Shown here one piece after another: positions 22,530 through 31,138 of a DNA stretch of 35,458 nucleotides (positions within the stretch are counted from its first letter, which is position 1; each line of letters begins with the position of its first letter). Made by a program: the position numbers and the translations under genes. This stretch comes from an uncultured Eubacteriales bacterium (GTDB taxonomy: Bacteria > Bacillota > Clostridia > Oscillospirales > Oscillospiraceae), in assembly GCA_900321275.1 (NCBI GenBank), contig ONVI01000020.1:1-35458 (forward strand), given 5' to 3'. Under the pieces are notes generated by a model, which was given only the letters and a program-made list of their open reading frames with translations, ran no database searches and was not told the DNA's origin.

Positions 22530-23735
22530 ATGAAAAAGCTTCTCGCAATCGCACTGGTACTTGTGATGGTGCTGTCCCTGGTTCCTGCCGCTTTCGCCGC
22601 CGGCGGGGATTACACGATCCGCATCTACTCCAACTCCAACTCCACCGAGCGCGTGACCTGGCTTGTCGAGGAAGCCAAGAAGGCCGGCTTCAACATCAGC
22701 CTGGACACCAACGAGGTCATCTCCGGCGATACCGCCGCCGTGCAGGCCGCAAACGAAAAGAAAGACGGTGACCTGATCTTCGGTCTGAACGAGACCCGCT
22801 GGGGCCAGATCGTCGACGGTCAGTATGAAAACCTCAAGCTCGTCCCCTTCACTCCCGACTGGGCCGATGAGGTCGGCGAATACAAGTATGACAACCAGGC
22901 CTACGGCATCGTCATCCAGAACGTCCTGATGCTCTACCGCAACGACGAGTACGGCACCAAGGGTGAGGCGCTGCACTTCCAGCACTGGGCCGACGTTGTC
23001 AACTGCGGCTTCCCCTGGTACCGCCAGAACAAGATCGGCGGCACCACCAACGCCAACATCAACTCCGCCATGCTCTACGCCTTCGTTGATCCCGCCTCCC
23101 CCGCCGGCGGCATCTCCGTCGACGGCTGGAAGACCCTGTGGAAGTTCTGCGCGGACGGCAAGTCCGGCGGCGACGATTACAAGTACGGCTTTGATCCCCT
23201 GAACAAGGGCGACGTCGCCGTGTCCGAGTTCTACTCCTCCGCCCTCTACGGCAAGATCGATGCCGCGGCCGACGGTTCCGAGCATCCGCTGGTCGGCGCG
23301 CTGGAGCCCGAGAACTGGGATCTGGTCGATATTGATGACGGCACCTACTACATCGCCGAGTACATCGGCATCCTGGACAAGGCCGGCCGTACCGACGAGC
23401 AGACCCAGGCCGTCAAGGACTTTGTGAACTGGTTCGGCTCCGCCGAGGTGCAGGCCGCCTGGGCTGAGGAGTTCGACTCCTTCCCCTGCAACACCGAGGC
23501 CGCCGATATCGTCTATGAGGGCGATATCCCCGCGATCTACGAGCTGCCCAACTTTGCCCTGACTCCCGTTCAGGGCGCCGACATGACCTATGCCGCCTAT
23601 GTCGCCGCTCACAGCGCGGAGTGGACCAACATCATGACCAACCTCGGCTTCTACTGGGCCGATCAGTCCCAGGCTCCCGCCGAGCCTGACTGGGACAGCC
23701 TTGACTGGGCCACCCTGACCCAGAAGGCCGCGTAA
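22530..23735 (+). CDS. ABC transporter substrate-binding protein (iron/spermidine/aminoethylphosphonate type)
   Basis: 401 residues. Signal peptide 1-23 (MKKLLAIALVLVMVLSLVPA then AFA) without a lipobox cysteine. The mature start YTIRIYSNSNSTERVTWLVEEAKKAG... resembles type 2 binding proteins of the FbpA/ThiB/PhnS group (family 1/6), with EVISGDTAAVQAANEKKDGDLIFG in the first lobe. Later FGSAEVQAAWAEEFDSFP fits the C-terminal lobe. No Tyr-Tyr iron-binding pair could be assigned with confidence, so the ligand is open: ferric iron, thiamine, polyamine or 2-aminoethylphosphonate. AAGGAGG seven bases upstream fixes the start. A stem-loop follows the gene, then the ATPase and permease. Confidence 0.8.
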   Translation: MKKLLAIALVLVMVLSLVPAAFAAGGDYTIRIYSNSNSTERVTWLVEEAKKAGFNISLDTNEVISGDTAAVQAANEKKDGDLIFGLNETRWGQIVDGQYENLKLVPFTPDWADEVGEYKYDNQAYGIVIQNVLMLYRNDEYGTKGEALHFQHWADVVNCGFPWYRQNKIGGTTNANINSAMLYAFVDPASPAGGISVDGWKTLWKFCADGKSGGDDYKYGFDPLNKGDVAVSEFYSSALYGKIDAAADGSEHPLVGALEPENWDLVDIDDGTYYIAEYIGILDKAGRTDEQTQAVKDFVNWFGSAEVQAAWAEEFDSFPCNTEAADIVYEGDIPAIYELPNFALTPVQGADMTYAAYVAAHSAEWTNIMTNLGFYWADQSQAPAEPDWDSLDWATLTQKAA

Positions 23736-23749
23736 ACCGAAACCATCTC

Positions 23750-23785
23750 AACGGCGAGTTGGGCTTGCCCCAACTCGCCGTTTGA
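23750..23785 (+). terminator. Attenuating stem-loop after the second binding protein gene
   Basis: 14-bp stem (AACGGCGAGTTGGG with CCCAACTCGCCGTT, 23750-23782) and T-rich TTTGATTT. Same position as in the amino acid transporter operon; probably lowers downstream expression. Confidence 0.75.
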
Positions 23786-23829
23786 TTTAGACCCTGAAAG
23801 CGGAAGAGAGATTCAAAGGAGAAACGCCT

Positions 23830-24864
23830 ATGATCAAGCTTAACGATATTGTCGTGAAATTCGGCGACTTTACCGCTCTGCACGACATCAACGTCCATGT
23901 GAAGGAAGGGGAATTCTTTACCTTCCTCGGCCCCTCCGGCTGCGGCAAGACCACGACTCTCCGCACCATCACCGGCTTTATCGAACCGGCCTCCGGCACC
24001 GTGATCGTGAAGGACCGCGATATCACCCATGTCCCCATCGAGGACAGAAACATCGGCATCGTCTTTCAGAGCTACGCCCTGTTCCCGACGATGACAGTCT
24101 ACGACAACATCGAATTCGGCCTGAAAATCAAAAAGGTTCCGAAGGACGAGCGCGACAGACGCGTAAGAGAGATCGCGCGAAAGGTTGACCTCTCGGACGA
24201 GCAGCTCAAGAAGGCGGTCAGCCAGCTCTCCGGCGGCCAGCAGCAGCGCGTCGCCATCGCCCGCGCCCTGGTCACCGGACCCGCCATCATCTGCATGGAC
24301 GAGCCGCTTTCCAACCTCGACGCCAAGCTCCGCGTCCAGCTCAGAAACGAGCTCAAGCAGATGCAGAAGGACTTCGGCATCACCACCATCTACGTCACCC
24401 ACGACCAGGAGGAAGCCCTGACCCTCTCCGACCGCATCGCGGTGTTCAACAAGGGCTATATTGAGCAGATCGGCACCCCGAACGAGGTCTACAACTTCTC
24501 CAAGACCGAATTCGTCTGCAACTTCATCGGCGACATCAATCGCCTCGGCGACGGCGTGATGGACGCCATGGTCAAAGCCGGTGCGGCGGTCGACCCGAAG
24601 AAGCACAATTACATAAGGCTTGAGCGCCTGTACGTCAATTCCGGGGCGCGGCCCGGCCAGGTCGCGCTGGACGGCGTGATCGAGAGCCGCGAATACTACG
24701 GCCTGTACATCAAGTACTACATCCGCACCGCCGGTCAGATCCTAAAATTCATCGAGAGAAACGACGGCGTACGCCTCTATGAGGTGGGCCAGCCGGTCAG
24801 CGTGGTCATCGACCCGAAAAACATCATGGCCTATGAGGCGAAGGGAGAGGGGGCGGCGCCATGA
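23830..24864 (+). CDS. ABC transporter ATP-binding protein (PotA/FbpC type)
   Basis: 344 residues. Walker [10 protein letters not shown] at 34-42, Q-loop VFQSYALFP (78-86), signature LSGGQQQR (133-140), Walker B with Asp157-Glu158 and [12 protein letters not shown], all typical of the PotA/FbpC/PhnT group. The ABC fold is followed by a ~100-residue C-terminal regulatory (TOBE-like) part with [25 protein letters not shown] upstream supports ATG 23830. The stop overlaps the permease start by four bases. Confidence 0.92.
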   Translation: MIKLNDIVVKFGDFTALHDINVHVKEGEFFTFLGPSGCGKTTTLRTITGFIEPASGTVIVKDRDITHVPIEDRNIGIVFQSYALFPTMTVYDNIEFGLKIKKVPKDERDRRVREIARKVDLSDEQLKKAVSQLSGGQQQRVAIARALVTGPAIICMDEPLSNLDAKLRVQLRNELKQMQKDFGITTIYVTHDQEEALTLSDRIAVFNKGYIEQIGTPNEVYNFSKTEFVCNFIGDINRLGDGVMDAMVKAGAAVDPKKHNYIRLERLYVNSGARPGQVALDGVIESREYYGLYIKYYIRTAGQILKFIERNDGVRLYEVGQPVSVVIDPKNIMAYEAKGEGAAP

Positions 24865-26759
24865 ACGCCTCCCTGGAGGATCGGAAGCTCCGGCCGGAGC
24901 TGATCATACGGCTTGTCGGCGTGTGCTTCTTCGCCTACCTGTTCTTCGGCTTCATGCTCCTGCCCTGTCTCAATACCCTGACCAGCATTTTCAACACCAA
25001 AAACGCCGCCGGGGAGCGGGACGCCTTCGCCGTGATCCGCTTCTTCCTCGCGGGCACCATGGGCAAATTTGTCTGGAACTCCCTGAAGCTTGCGGTGTGC
25101 CTGGTCATCACGGTCAACGTCGTGGGCATCTCTCTTGTCCTGCTGACCGAGTATTTCGACATCAAGGGCGCCAAAATCCTGCGCATGGGCTACATGACCA
25201 CGATGATCTACTCCGGCGTGGCGCTGGTCACGGGCTACATGTTTCTTTACGCCAGCGACGGCATTATCACCACCGCGCTGAAAAACGCCTTCCCGGACAT
25301 GAACCCCAACTGGTTCTCGGGCTACAACGCGGTGCTGTTCACAATGACCTTCGCCTGCACCTCCAACCACATGCTGTTTCTGCGCAATGCCATCCGTGGT
25401 ATAGACTATAACACCGTGGAGGCCGCGCGCAACATGGGCGCCAATCCCTTCCAGGTGCTGTGGAAGGTCGTGCTGCCGACGCTGATCCCGACGCTCTTCT
25501 CCCTCACGGTCATGACATTCATCACGGGCCTGTGCGCCATGTCCGCCCCGACCCTGCTGGGCTACGACTCCATTAACCCCGAGATCGTCAGACTCGCGGG
25601 CTCCTCCACGGCGGACGAGGCCTTCCCCCAGGCGCGCGCGGCGCTGCTGTCGATCATCCTCGCCATGTTCACCATCGTCCTGCTGACGGTGCTCTCCGCC
25701 TACGAGCGCAAGGGGCATTACCTCTCGGTCTCCAAGACCAAGGCAAAGCTCCAGAAGCAGAAGATCAACAACCCCGTCGCCAACGTCATCGCCCACATTT
25801 ACGCCTACGTCCTGTTCATCATCTACATGACGCCGGTGGTGATGATCGTGATCTTCTCCTTCCAGACCTACACCGCCATCCGTCAGAAGAAGCTGGATCT
25901 CTCGCAGTGGACCTTCATCAACTATTACGGGAAAGAGGACTACGAGTATCTCACCAGCCGCGGCAAATACAAGACCCGCGAGGGCGCGATCTCCGGCGTG
26001 TTCTCCAACGATGCCACTCTCGGCGGCATCAAGCTCAGCTTCATCCTGTCGGCCCTGGCCGCGGCGCTGGCCTGCGTGATCGTGGTCGTGGCCTGCAACT
26101 ACATTTTCAACAAGAAGCACAAGAAGTCCGGCATCATCCTCGAATACGCGCTTCTGTTCCCGTGGCTGCTGCCGACGATCCTGATCTGCTACTCCTACCG
26201 CACCTTCTTCAACTCCGACGCCGTCTGGTACGTCGGCAACCGCAACCTCTACTACGCGGAGAATGTGAGGCTTCTGATCATCCTGGCCTACACGGTGACG
26301 AAGCTGCCGTTCTCGCTGCGCATGATCAAGGCCAGCTTCTACTCCATCGACGAGGAGCTGGAGGACGCGGCGCGGAATCTCGGCTCCGGCCCGCTGCGGA
26401 CCTTCCTGCAGGTCAAGCTCCCCATCATTCTGCCGAGCGTGCTGGCCGTCTTCGCCCTGAACTTCAACGCCCTCTTCACCGAGTACGACATGTCCGCTAC
26501 CTTCGCCAGTACCTACGCCACCAGCTACGCCATGGTCATCCAGGCCATGTGCGCCGAGGAAGGGCTGTACGGCTACAACGTCAACGCCTCGGGCAGACGC
26601 TGCGCCTCGACGGTGTTCATTATGCTGGTCTCGGGCCTGATCCTGTATCTCGTGTACGGCGTCGGCTCCCGCGACCTGTCGGAGCGCCTCGCCATCCGGG
26701 AGCGGCGGTGGAAATTCTTCCGGAGGCTGACAGGGAAAAAGGAAACGGAGAATGCATAA
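24861..26759 (+). CDS. ABC transporter permease, two permease domains fused
   Basis: 632 residues with ~12 membrane segments in two halves. Each half has its own ATPase-coupling EAA loop: EAARNMGANPFQVLWKVVLP (~188-207) and EDAARNLGSGPLRTFLQVKL (~500-519). This two-in-one layout is known for FbpB and ThiP-like permeases; in 2-aminoethylphosphonate systems the parts are usually separate (PhnU, PhnV). A hydrophilic insert (~345-385, with SRGKYKTREG) separates the halves. ATGA overlap with the ATPase gene and a one-codon junction with the HAD gene mark one operon. Confidence 0.9.
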   Translation: MNASLEDRKLRPELIIRLVGVCFFAYLFFGFMLLPCLNTLTSIFNTKNAAGERDAFAVIRFFLAGTMGKFVWNSLKLAVCLVITVNVVGISLVLLTEYFDIKGAKILRMGYMTTMIYSGVALVTGYMFLYASDGIITTALKNAFPDMNPNWFSGYNAVLFTMTFACTSNHMLFLRNAIRGIDYNTVEAARNMGANPFQVLWKVVLPTLIPTLFSLTVMTFITGLCAMSAPTLLGYDSINPEIVRLAGSSTADEAFPQARAALLSIILAMFTIVLLTVLSAYERKGHYLSVSKTKAKLQKQKINNPVANVIAHIYAYVLFIIYMTPVVMIVIFSFQTYTAIRQKKLDLSQWTFINYYGKEDYEYLTSRGKYKTREGAISGVFSNDATLGGIKLSFILSALAAALACVIVVVACNYIFNKKHKKSGIILEYALLFPWLLPTILICYSYRTFFNSDAVWYVGNRNLYYAENVRLLIILAYTVTKLPFSLRMIKASFYSIDEELEDAARNLGSGPLRTFLQVKLPIILPSVLAVFALNFNALFTEYDMSATFASTYATSYAMVIQAMCAEEGLYGYNVNASGRRCASTVFIMLVSGLILYLVYGVGSRDLSERLAIRERRWKFFRRLTGKKETENA

Positions 26760-27374
26760 ATGATAAAAAACATCGTTTTTGACATGGGCAATGTGGTCAT
26801 CCGCTTCGATCCTCCCGCCTTTATCGCGCGCTTCGGCGTGAGCGGCGAGGACAGCGAGATCCTCCTGCGCGAGATCTTCCAGTCGCCCGAATGGGTGATG
26901 ATGGATCGCGGCGTGCTGGACGACGAGGGCGCTGCCGAAGCGCTCTGCCCCCGCGTGCCCGTGCATCTGCGGGAGATCGCCCGCAAGCTCATCGCCTTCT
27001 GGGACAGACCGATCCTCGAGGTGGAGGGTATCTATCCGCTGATCGAGGAGCTGAAAGGCATGGGCTGCGGGATCTACCTGCTCTCGAACGCGAGCTGCCG
27101 CCAGCCGGATTACTGGCAGCGCGTCCCCGCCGCGAAGCTTTTCGACGGCACGCTGATCTCCGCCTCCGTCAAGCTGCTCAAGCCCATGCCGGAGATCTAT
27201 GAGAAGTTCTTCGAGACCTTCTCCCTCAACAGGGAAGAGTGCTTCTTCATCGACGACAGCCCCGCCAATGTGGAGGCCGCGCTGTATGTCGGCATGCCCG
27301 CGACAGTCTTCCGAAACGACGTTGCAAGACTGCGCCGCGAGCTCCGCGCGGCCGGGGTGCCGGTGAAGGAGTAA
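26760..27374 (+). CDS. HAD-superfamily phosphatase (YihX-like)
   Basis: 204 residues. HAD motifs: FDMGNV (nucleophile Asp8; +2 position is Gly, as in E. coli YihX FDLGNV), LLSN (Ser109-Asn110), Lys141 in LLKPMPEIY, and FFIDDSPANVEAA (Asp165, Asp166). YihX acts on alpha-D-glucose 1-phosphate; other relatives act on other sugar phosphates. ATG begins at the base right after the permease stop, so it is coupled to the importer. That placement suggests it may dephosphorylate the imported or derived compound. Substrate unknown; it may only be a read-through passenger. Confidence 0.88.
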   Translation: MIKNIVFDMGNVVIRFDPPAFIARFGVSGEDSEILLREIFQSPEWVMMDRGVLDDEGAAEALCPRVPVHLREIARKLIAFWDRPILEVEGIYPLIEELKGMGCGIYLLSNASCRQPDYWQRVPAAKLFDGTLISASVKLLKPMPEIYEKFFETFSLNREECFFIDDSPANVEAALYVGMPATVFRNDVARLRRELRAAGVPVKE

Positions 27375-27403
27375 AGACAATCCTGACGGCTCTGCCGCTG
27401 TGC

Positions 27404-27660
27404 GTCATTCTGAGGAGCGCAGCGACGAGGGATAACACGGAAAGTTCAAGCTGTTGCAGCATCGTAGGGGAGGGACTTGCCCCTCCCGGCGGAGAAAAGC
27501 GCAAAAAAATTATGAAACGTACGGAGATTTCGGACAAAGCGTCGAATTCTCCGTGCGTTTTCTGCACCCGCCGCCCTTGGGAAAGTATATAATCTCATGC
27601 GGCCCCCGGCGTGTAGAAATCGGCAGTTCATACAAGATTGCATGACGGGGGCTGTTTGCC
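27404..27660. repeat. Cluster of dispersed palindromic repeats, no gene
   Basis: Contents in order: GTCATTCTGAGGAGCGCAGCGA (27404-27425), CGTAGGGGAGGGACTTGCCCCTCCCGG (27463-27489; same family as in the MITE at 20925), an imperfect 13-bp inverted repeat (27515-27527 with 27548-27560), a TATAAT-like box (27588-27593) with no good -35, and GCCCCCG/CGGGGGC around 27602-27652. No coding region is supported. Confidence 0.6.
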
Positions 27661-27661
27661 C

Positions 27662-27690
27662 TTGAAAAATGAAGCTGTATACGCTACAAT
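27662..27690 (+). promoter_or_regulatory. Upstream promoter of nrdGD
   Basis: TTGAAA (27662-27667), 17-bp spacer, TACAAT (27685-27690). Transcription would start near 27697, upstream of both NrdR boxes. Confidence 0.55.
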
Positions 27691-27726
27691 GGTGCAAGTG
27701 CCAGCCCGGATGCCGCATCCGGACCG

Positions 27727-27784
27727 ACACTATATTTTGTGCCAATTTTTTCATAATGCCCAATCGTGAAACTATATATAGTGT
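27727..27784 (+). promoter_or_regulatory. Two NrdR boxes
   Basis: Box 1, 27727-27742 (ACACTATATTTTGTGC), fits the consensus ACACWATATATWGTGT at 14 of 16; box 2, 27769-27784 (AAACTATATATAGTGT), at 15 of 16. Start-to-start distance is 42 bases, about four helical turns, so the sites lie on the same face. NrdR is the nucleotide-sensing repressor of ribonucleotide reductase genes, which fits the genes downstream. Confidence 0.85.
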
Positions 27785-27802
27785 TTTGTTACAATTTTTT
27801 TG

Positions 27803-27831
27803 TTGACAGAACACAAGACCGGTGTTATGGT
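27803..27831 (+). promoter_or_regulatory. Downstream promoter of nrdGD
   Basis: Perfect TTGACA (27803-27808), 17-bp spacer, TATGGT (27826-27831). It follows the second NrdR box by 18 bases. Start near 27838 leaves a short leader before nrdG. Confidence 0.5.
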
Positions 27832-27857
27832 AACAGAGCCGACAGGGAGGGAGAAGG

Positions 27858-28553
27858 ATGCTGGTTTCGGGCCTGCAGAAGCTGACGCTTCTGGATTATC
27901 CGGGCAAGGTGGCCTGCACGGTGTTCACCGGGGGCTGTAATTTTCGCTGTCCCTTTTGCCACAACAGCGCGCTTGTCCTTCCGGATCGGCTCGCCCACGA
28001 TTCCAGCGCCGAACAGGTGCTGGCCTTTTTGCGAAAGCGCGTCGGCGTGCTCGACGGCGTAGCCGTCACGGGCGGGGAGCCGCTGCTGCATCCCGACATC
28101 GCGGATTTCCTGAAGGAGATCAAGGCCATGGGCTTTCTCGTGAAGCTCGACACCAACGGCAGCTTTCCCGACCGGCTGATCGACATTGTGGAGGCCGGGC
28201 TTGCCGACCGCGTGGCCATGGATATCAAGAACGCGCCCGCTCTCTACGCAAAGACCGTGGGGCTGGAGCGCTTCGATCTCACGGGCGTGACGAAATCGAA
28301 GGACTTCCTGCTGGAAGGCCGGGTGGACTATGAATTCCGCACCACGGTGGTCAGGGGCCTGCACACAAAGGAGAGTCTTCTGGAGGCCGCGCGATGGATC
28401 AAGGGCGCCGGGGAGTATTATCTCCAGCAGTACAAGGACTCCGGCGCGATCCTCGACGCGGACGGTCTGGGCGCTTTCGATGCGGACGAGATGCACAGCC
28501 TTGCCGACGCCGTGCGGGAAATCATCCCGACGGTGCAGGTGAGAGGGGTTTGA
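27858..28553 (+). CDS. nrdG: Anaerobic ribonucleotide reductase activase (radical SAM)
   Basis: 231 residues. The radical SAM cluster motif is GCNFRCPFC (Cys27, Cys31, Cys34), followed by the SAM-contacting VTGGEPLLHPD and DTNGSFPD. The start VSGLQKLTLLDYPGKVACTVFTGG matches the NrdG subfamily that activates class III reductase by making its glycyl radical. GGAGGGAGAAGG lies just before ATG 27858. It precedes nrdD by 171 bases; in many bacteria the order is nrdD then nrdG. Preceded by NrdR boxes. Confidence 0.92.
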   Translation: MLVSGLQKLTLLDYPGKVACTVFTGGCNFRCPFCHNSALVLPDRLAHDSSAEQVLAFLRKRVGVLDGVAVTGGEPLLHPDIADFLKEIKAMGFLVKLDTNGSFPDRLIDIVEAGLADRVAMDIKNAPALYAKTVGLERFDLTGVTKSKDFLLEGRVDYEFRTTVVRGLHTKESLLEAARWIKGAGEYYLQQYKDSGAILDADGLGAFDADEMHSLADAVREIIPTVQVRGV

Positions 28554-28672
28554 CTCGGCTGCCCCTTCGGGGGAGCCGTCAAGGCGCGTCTCACGCAAGC
28601 GCCGTGACCGAGAGGGTGCCCGTCGACGCACAGGCCTTCTCCCCCAAAGGGGGAGGCAGGTTTTTCGCGTGT
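28554..28672. repeat. Palindromic repeat between nrdG and nrdD
   Basis: Begins CTCGGCTGCCCCTTCGGGGGAGCCGTCA and ends CCCCCAAAGGGGGAGG-CAGG-TTTTT, with further small inverted repeats between. The last hairpin plus T run could terminate some transcripts. Related to the repeat after ppdK. Confidence 0.55.
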
Positions 28673-28724
28673 GAATACAGACTTACTTCAATTTTTCAGA
28701 GATATAGATGGGGGTAAAGATAGT

Positions 28725-31133
28725 ATGTACCAGGTAGTAAAGCGTGACGGCAAGGTCGTCGACTTTGACCTCAACAAGATCGCGGACGCGATCAAGAAGG
28801 CCTTTGACGCCACCGAAACGCAGTATAACGACAGCATCATCGACTTTCTGGCCCTGCGGGTCTCGGCGGACTTTCTGCCGAAGATCCAGGACGGCAAGAT
28901 CGCGGTGGAGGATATCCAGGACAGCGTGGAAGCCGTCCTGTCCCGCGGCGGCTACGACGCGGTGGCCAAGGCCTACATCCTGTACCGCAAGCAGCGCGAG
29001 AAGCTGAGAAGCACCAAGTCCTCCTACCTTGACTACAAGGAAACCGTGGACAAGTACCTCAACATTGAGGACTGGCGCGTCAAGGAAAACTCCACCGTCA
29101 CCTACTCGGTCGGCGGCCTGATCCTCTCCAACTCCGGCGCCATCACCGCCAACTACTGGCTCAGCGAGGTCTACGACCAGGAAATCGCCAACGCCCACCG
29201 CAACTGCGACATCCATCTGCACGATCTCAGCATGCTCACCGGCTACTGCGCGGGCTGGAGCCTCAAGCAGCTCATCCAGCAGGGTCTCGGCATTCCGGGC
29301 AAGATCAATTCCTCTCCCGCAAGCCATCTGTCCACGCTCTGCAACCAGATGGTCAACTTCCTCGGCATCATGCAGAACGAGTGGGCCGGCGCCCAGGCCT
29401 TTTCCTCCTTCGACACCTACCTTGCCCCCTTTGTCAAGATCGACAATCTGGATTACAAAGAGGTCAAGCAGTGCATCCAGTCCTTCGTCTTCGGCGTGAA
29501 CACCCCGTCCCGCTGGGGCACCCAGGCGCCCTTCTCCAACATCACCCTCGACTGGACGGTTCCGGCCGACCTGAAGGATCTGCCCGCCATCGTCGGCGGC
29601 AAGGAGATGGACTTCACCTACGGCGACTGCAAAAAAGAAATGGACATGGTCAACAAGGCCTTTATCGACGTCATGATTGAGGGCGACGCCAACGGCCGCG
29701 GCTTCCAGTATCCCATCCCGACCTATTCCATCACCCGCGATTTCGACTGGTCCGAGACCGAAAACAACAAGCTCCTGTTCGAGATGACCGCGAAGTACGG
29801 CACCCCCTACTTCTCCAACTACATCAACTCCGACATGGAGCCCTCGGATGTCAGAAGCATGTGCTGCCGTCTCCGCCTCGACCTCAGAGAGCTGCGCAAG
29901 AAATCCGGCGGCTTCTTCGGCTCGGGTGAGTCCACCGGCTCCATCGGCGTCGTGACGCTGAACATGCCGCGTCTGGCCTACCTCTCCAAGGACGAGGCCG
30001 ACTTCTACAAGCGCCTCGACAAGCTCATGGATCTTGCGGCGCGCTCCCTCAAGATCAAGCGCGATGTCATCACCAAGCTCCTCAACGAGGGCCTGTACCC
30101 CTATACCAAGCACTATCTCGGCACCTTTGAGAACCACTTCTCCACCATCGGCCTTGTCGGCATGAACGAGGCGGGCCTGAACGCCAACTGGCTGCGCTGC
30201 GACATGACCGATCCCAGATGCCAGGAGTTCACCAAGCAGGTACTCGACCATATGCGCGAACGCCTCAGTGACTATCAGGAGATGTACGGCGACCTCTATA
30301 ACCTTGAGGCCACCCCGGCGGAGTCCACCTCCTATCGTCTCGCCAAGCACGATGTGGAGACCTTCCCCGACATCATCACCGCGGCGGAGCCTGGCGGCAC
30401 CCCGTACTACACCAACTCCTCCCACCTGCCCGTGGGCTATACCGAGGACATTTTTGAGGCGCTGGACGTGCAGGACGATCTGCAGACCCGCTACACCTCC
30501 GGTACGGTCTTCCACGCCTTCCTGGGCGAGAAGCTGCCGAGCTGGAAGGCCGCGGCCAACCTCGTGCGCAAGATCGCCGAAAACTACAAGCTGCCCTACT
30601 ACACCCTCAGCCCGACTTATTCCGTCTGTAAGAATCACGGCTATCTGACCGGCGAGCAGTTCACCTGCCCCGACTGCGGCGAGACCGCCGAGGTCTACAG
30701 CCGCATCACCGGTTACTACCGCCCGGTGCAGAACTGGAACGCAGGCAAGACCGAGGAATACAAGGAACGCAAAGAGTATGTCATCGAGCGCTCCGAGCTC
30801 CGGCATGAGGGTCCCCTCGCCGACGGCGAACAGCTTCCGAGGCCCGGCAAACGCCAGCCGATCCCAGAGCTTGAGCCCGTGGCCGTCGCCGCGGCTTCCG
30901 AGGAAAAGGCAAACGAGCCCATCCTCTTTGCCACCCCGACCTGCCCCAACTGCCGCATCGCGTGCAGCTATCTCGACAAGGCAGGCGTGCACTACAACAA
31001 GCTCATGGCCGACGAAAACGCGGAGCTCGTGTCCAAATACGGCGTCAAACAGGCCCCGACCCTTGTCCTGCCCGACGGCACCAAATACGCCGGCGCCGGC
31101 GCAATCAAGGGATACCTGAACCAGAGACAGTAA
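28725..31133 (+). CDS. nrdD: Anaerobic (class III) ribonucleotide reductase with fused glutaredoxin/NrdH-like domain
   Basis: 802 residues. N-terminal ATP-cone (1-~90, MYQVVKRDGKVVDFD), ten-stranded barrel with MCCRLRLDL (Cys380-Cys381), zinc site CKNHGYLTGEQFTCPDCG (Cys635, Cys648, Cys651 plus a His) and the glycyl radical in RITGYYRP (Gly663). The enzyme reduces NTPs to dNTPs without oxygen. Beyond the usual end, a linker (~690-730) leads to a thioredoxin-fold domain ILFATPTCPNCRIACSYLDK (Cys740, Cys743) with QAPTLVLPDG, as in NrdH/glutaredoxin. Start ATG 28725 follows GGGGG by ten bases; an in-frame ATG at 28671 would add a sequence out of family. A fused thiol donor suggests the thioredoxin/NrdH-dependent NrdD2 type, not formate-dependent NrdD1. 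Confidence 0.94.
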   Translation: MYQVVKRDGKVVDFDLNKIADAIKKAFDATETQYNDSIIDFLALRVSADFLPKIQDGKIAVEDIQDSVEAVLSRGGYDAVAKAYILYRKQREKLRSTKSSYLDYKETVDKYLNIEDWRVKENSTVTYSVGGLILSNSGAITANYWLSEVYDQEIANAHRNCDIHLHDLSMLTGYCAGWSLKQLIQQGLGIPGKINSSPASHLSTLCNQMVNFLGIMQNEWAGAQAFSSFDTYLAPFVKIDNLDYKEVKQCIQSFVFGVNTPSRWGTQAPFSNITLDWTVPADLKDLPAIVGGKEMDFTYGDCKKEMDMVNKAFIDVMIEGDANGRGFQYPIPTYSITRDFDWSETENNKLLFEMTAKYGTPYFSNYINSDMEPSDVRSMCCRLRLDLRELRKKSGGFFGSGESTGSIGVVTLNMPRLAYLSKDEADFYKRLDKLMDLAARSLKIKRDVITKLLNEGLYPYTKHYLGTFENHFSTIGLVGMNEAGLNANWLRCDMTDPRCQEFTKQVLDHMRERLSDYQEMYGDLYNLEATPAESTSYRLAKHDVETFPDIITAAEPGGTPYYTNSSHLPVGYTEDIFEALDVQDDLQTRYTSGTVFHAFLGEKLPSWKAAANLVRKIAENYKLPYYTLSPTYSVCKNHGYLTGEQFTCPDCGETAEVYSRITGYYRPVQNWNAGKTEEYKERKEYVIERSELRHEGPLADGEQLPRPGKRQPIPELEPVAVAAASEEKANEPILFATPTCPNCRIACSYLDKAGVHYNKLMADENAELVSKYGVKQAPTLVLPDGTKYAGAGAIKGYLNQRQ

Positions 31134-31138
31134 AAGAA

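Noticed and set aside
24831-27380. Long minus-strand open frame across the second transporter operon
   Set aside because: Lies opposite the ATPase, permease and HAD genes, which have clear motifs; shadow of codon bias.
27588-27655. Small RNA gene from TATAAT at 27588 to the GCCCCCG/CGGGGGC hairpin
   Set aside because: No -35 box at proper distance and the hairpin loop is long; the region is better explained as repeat debris.
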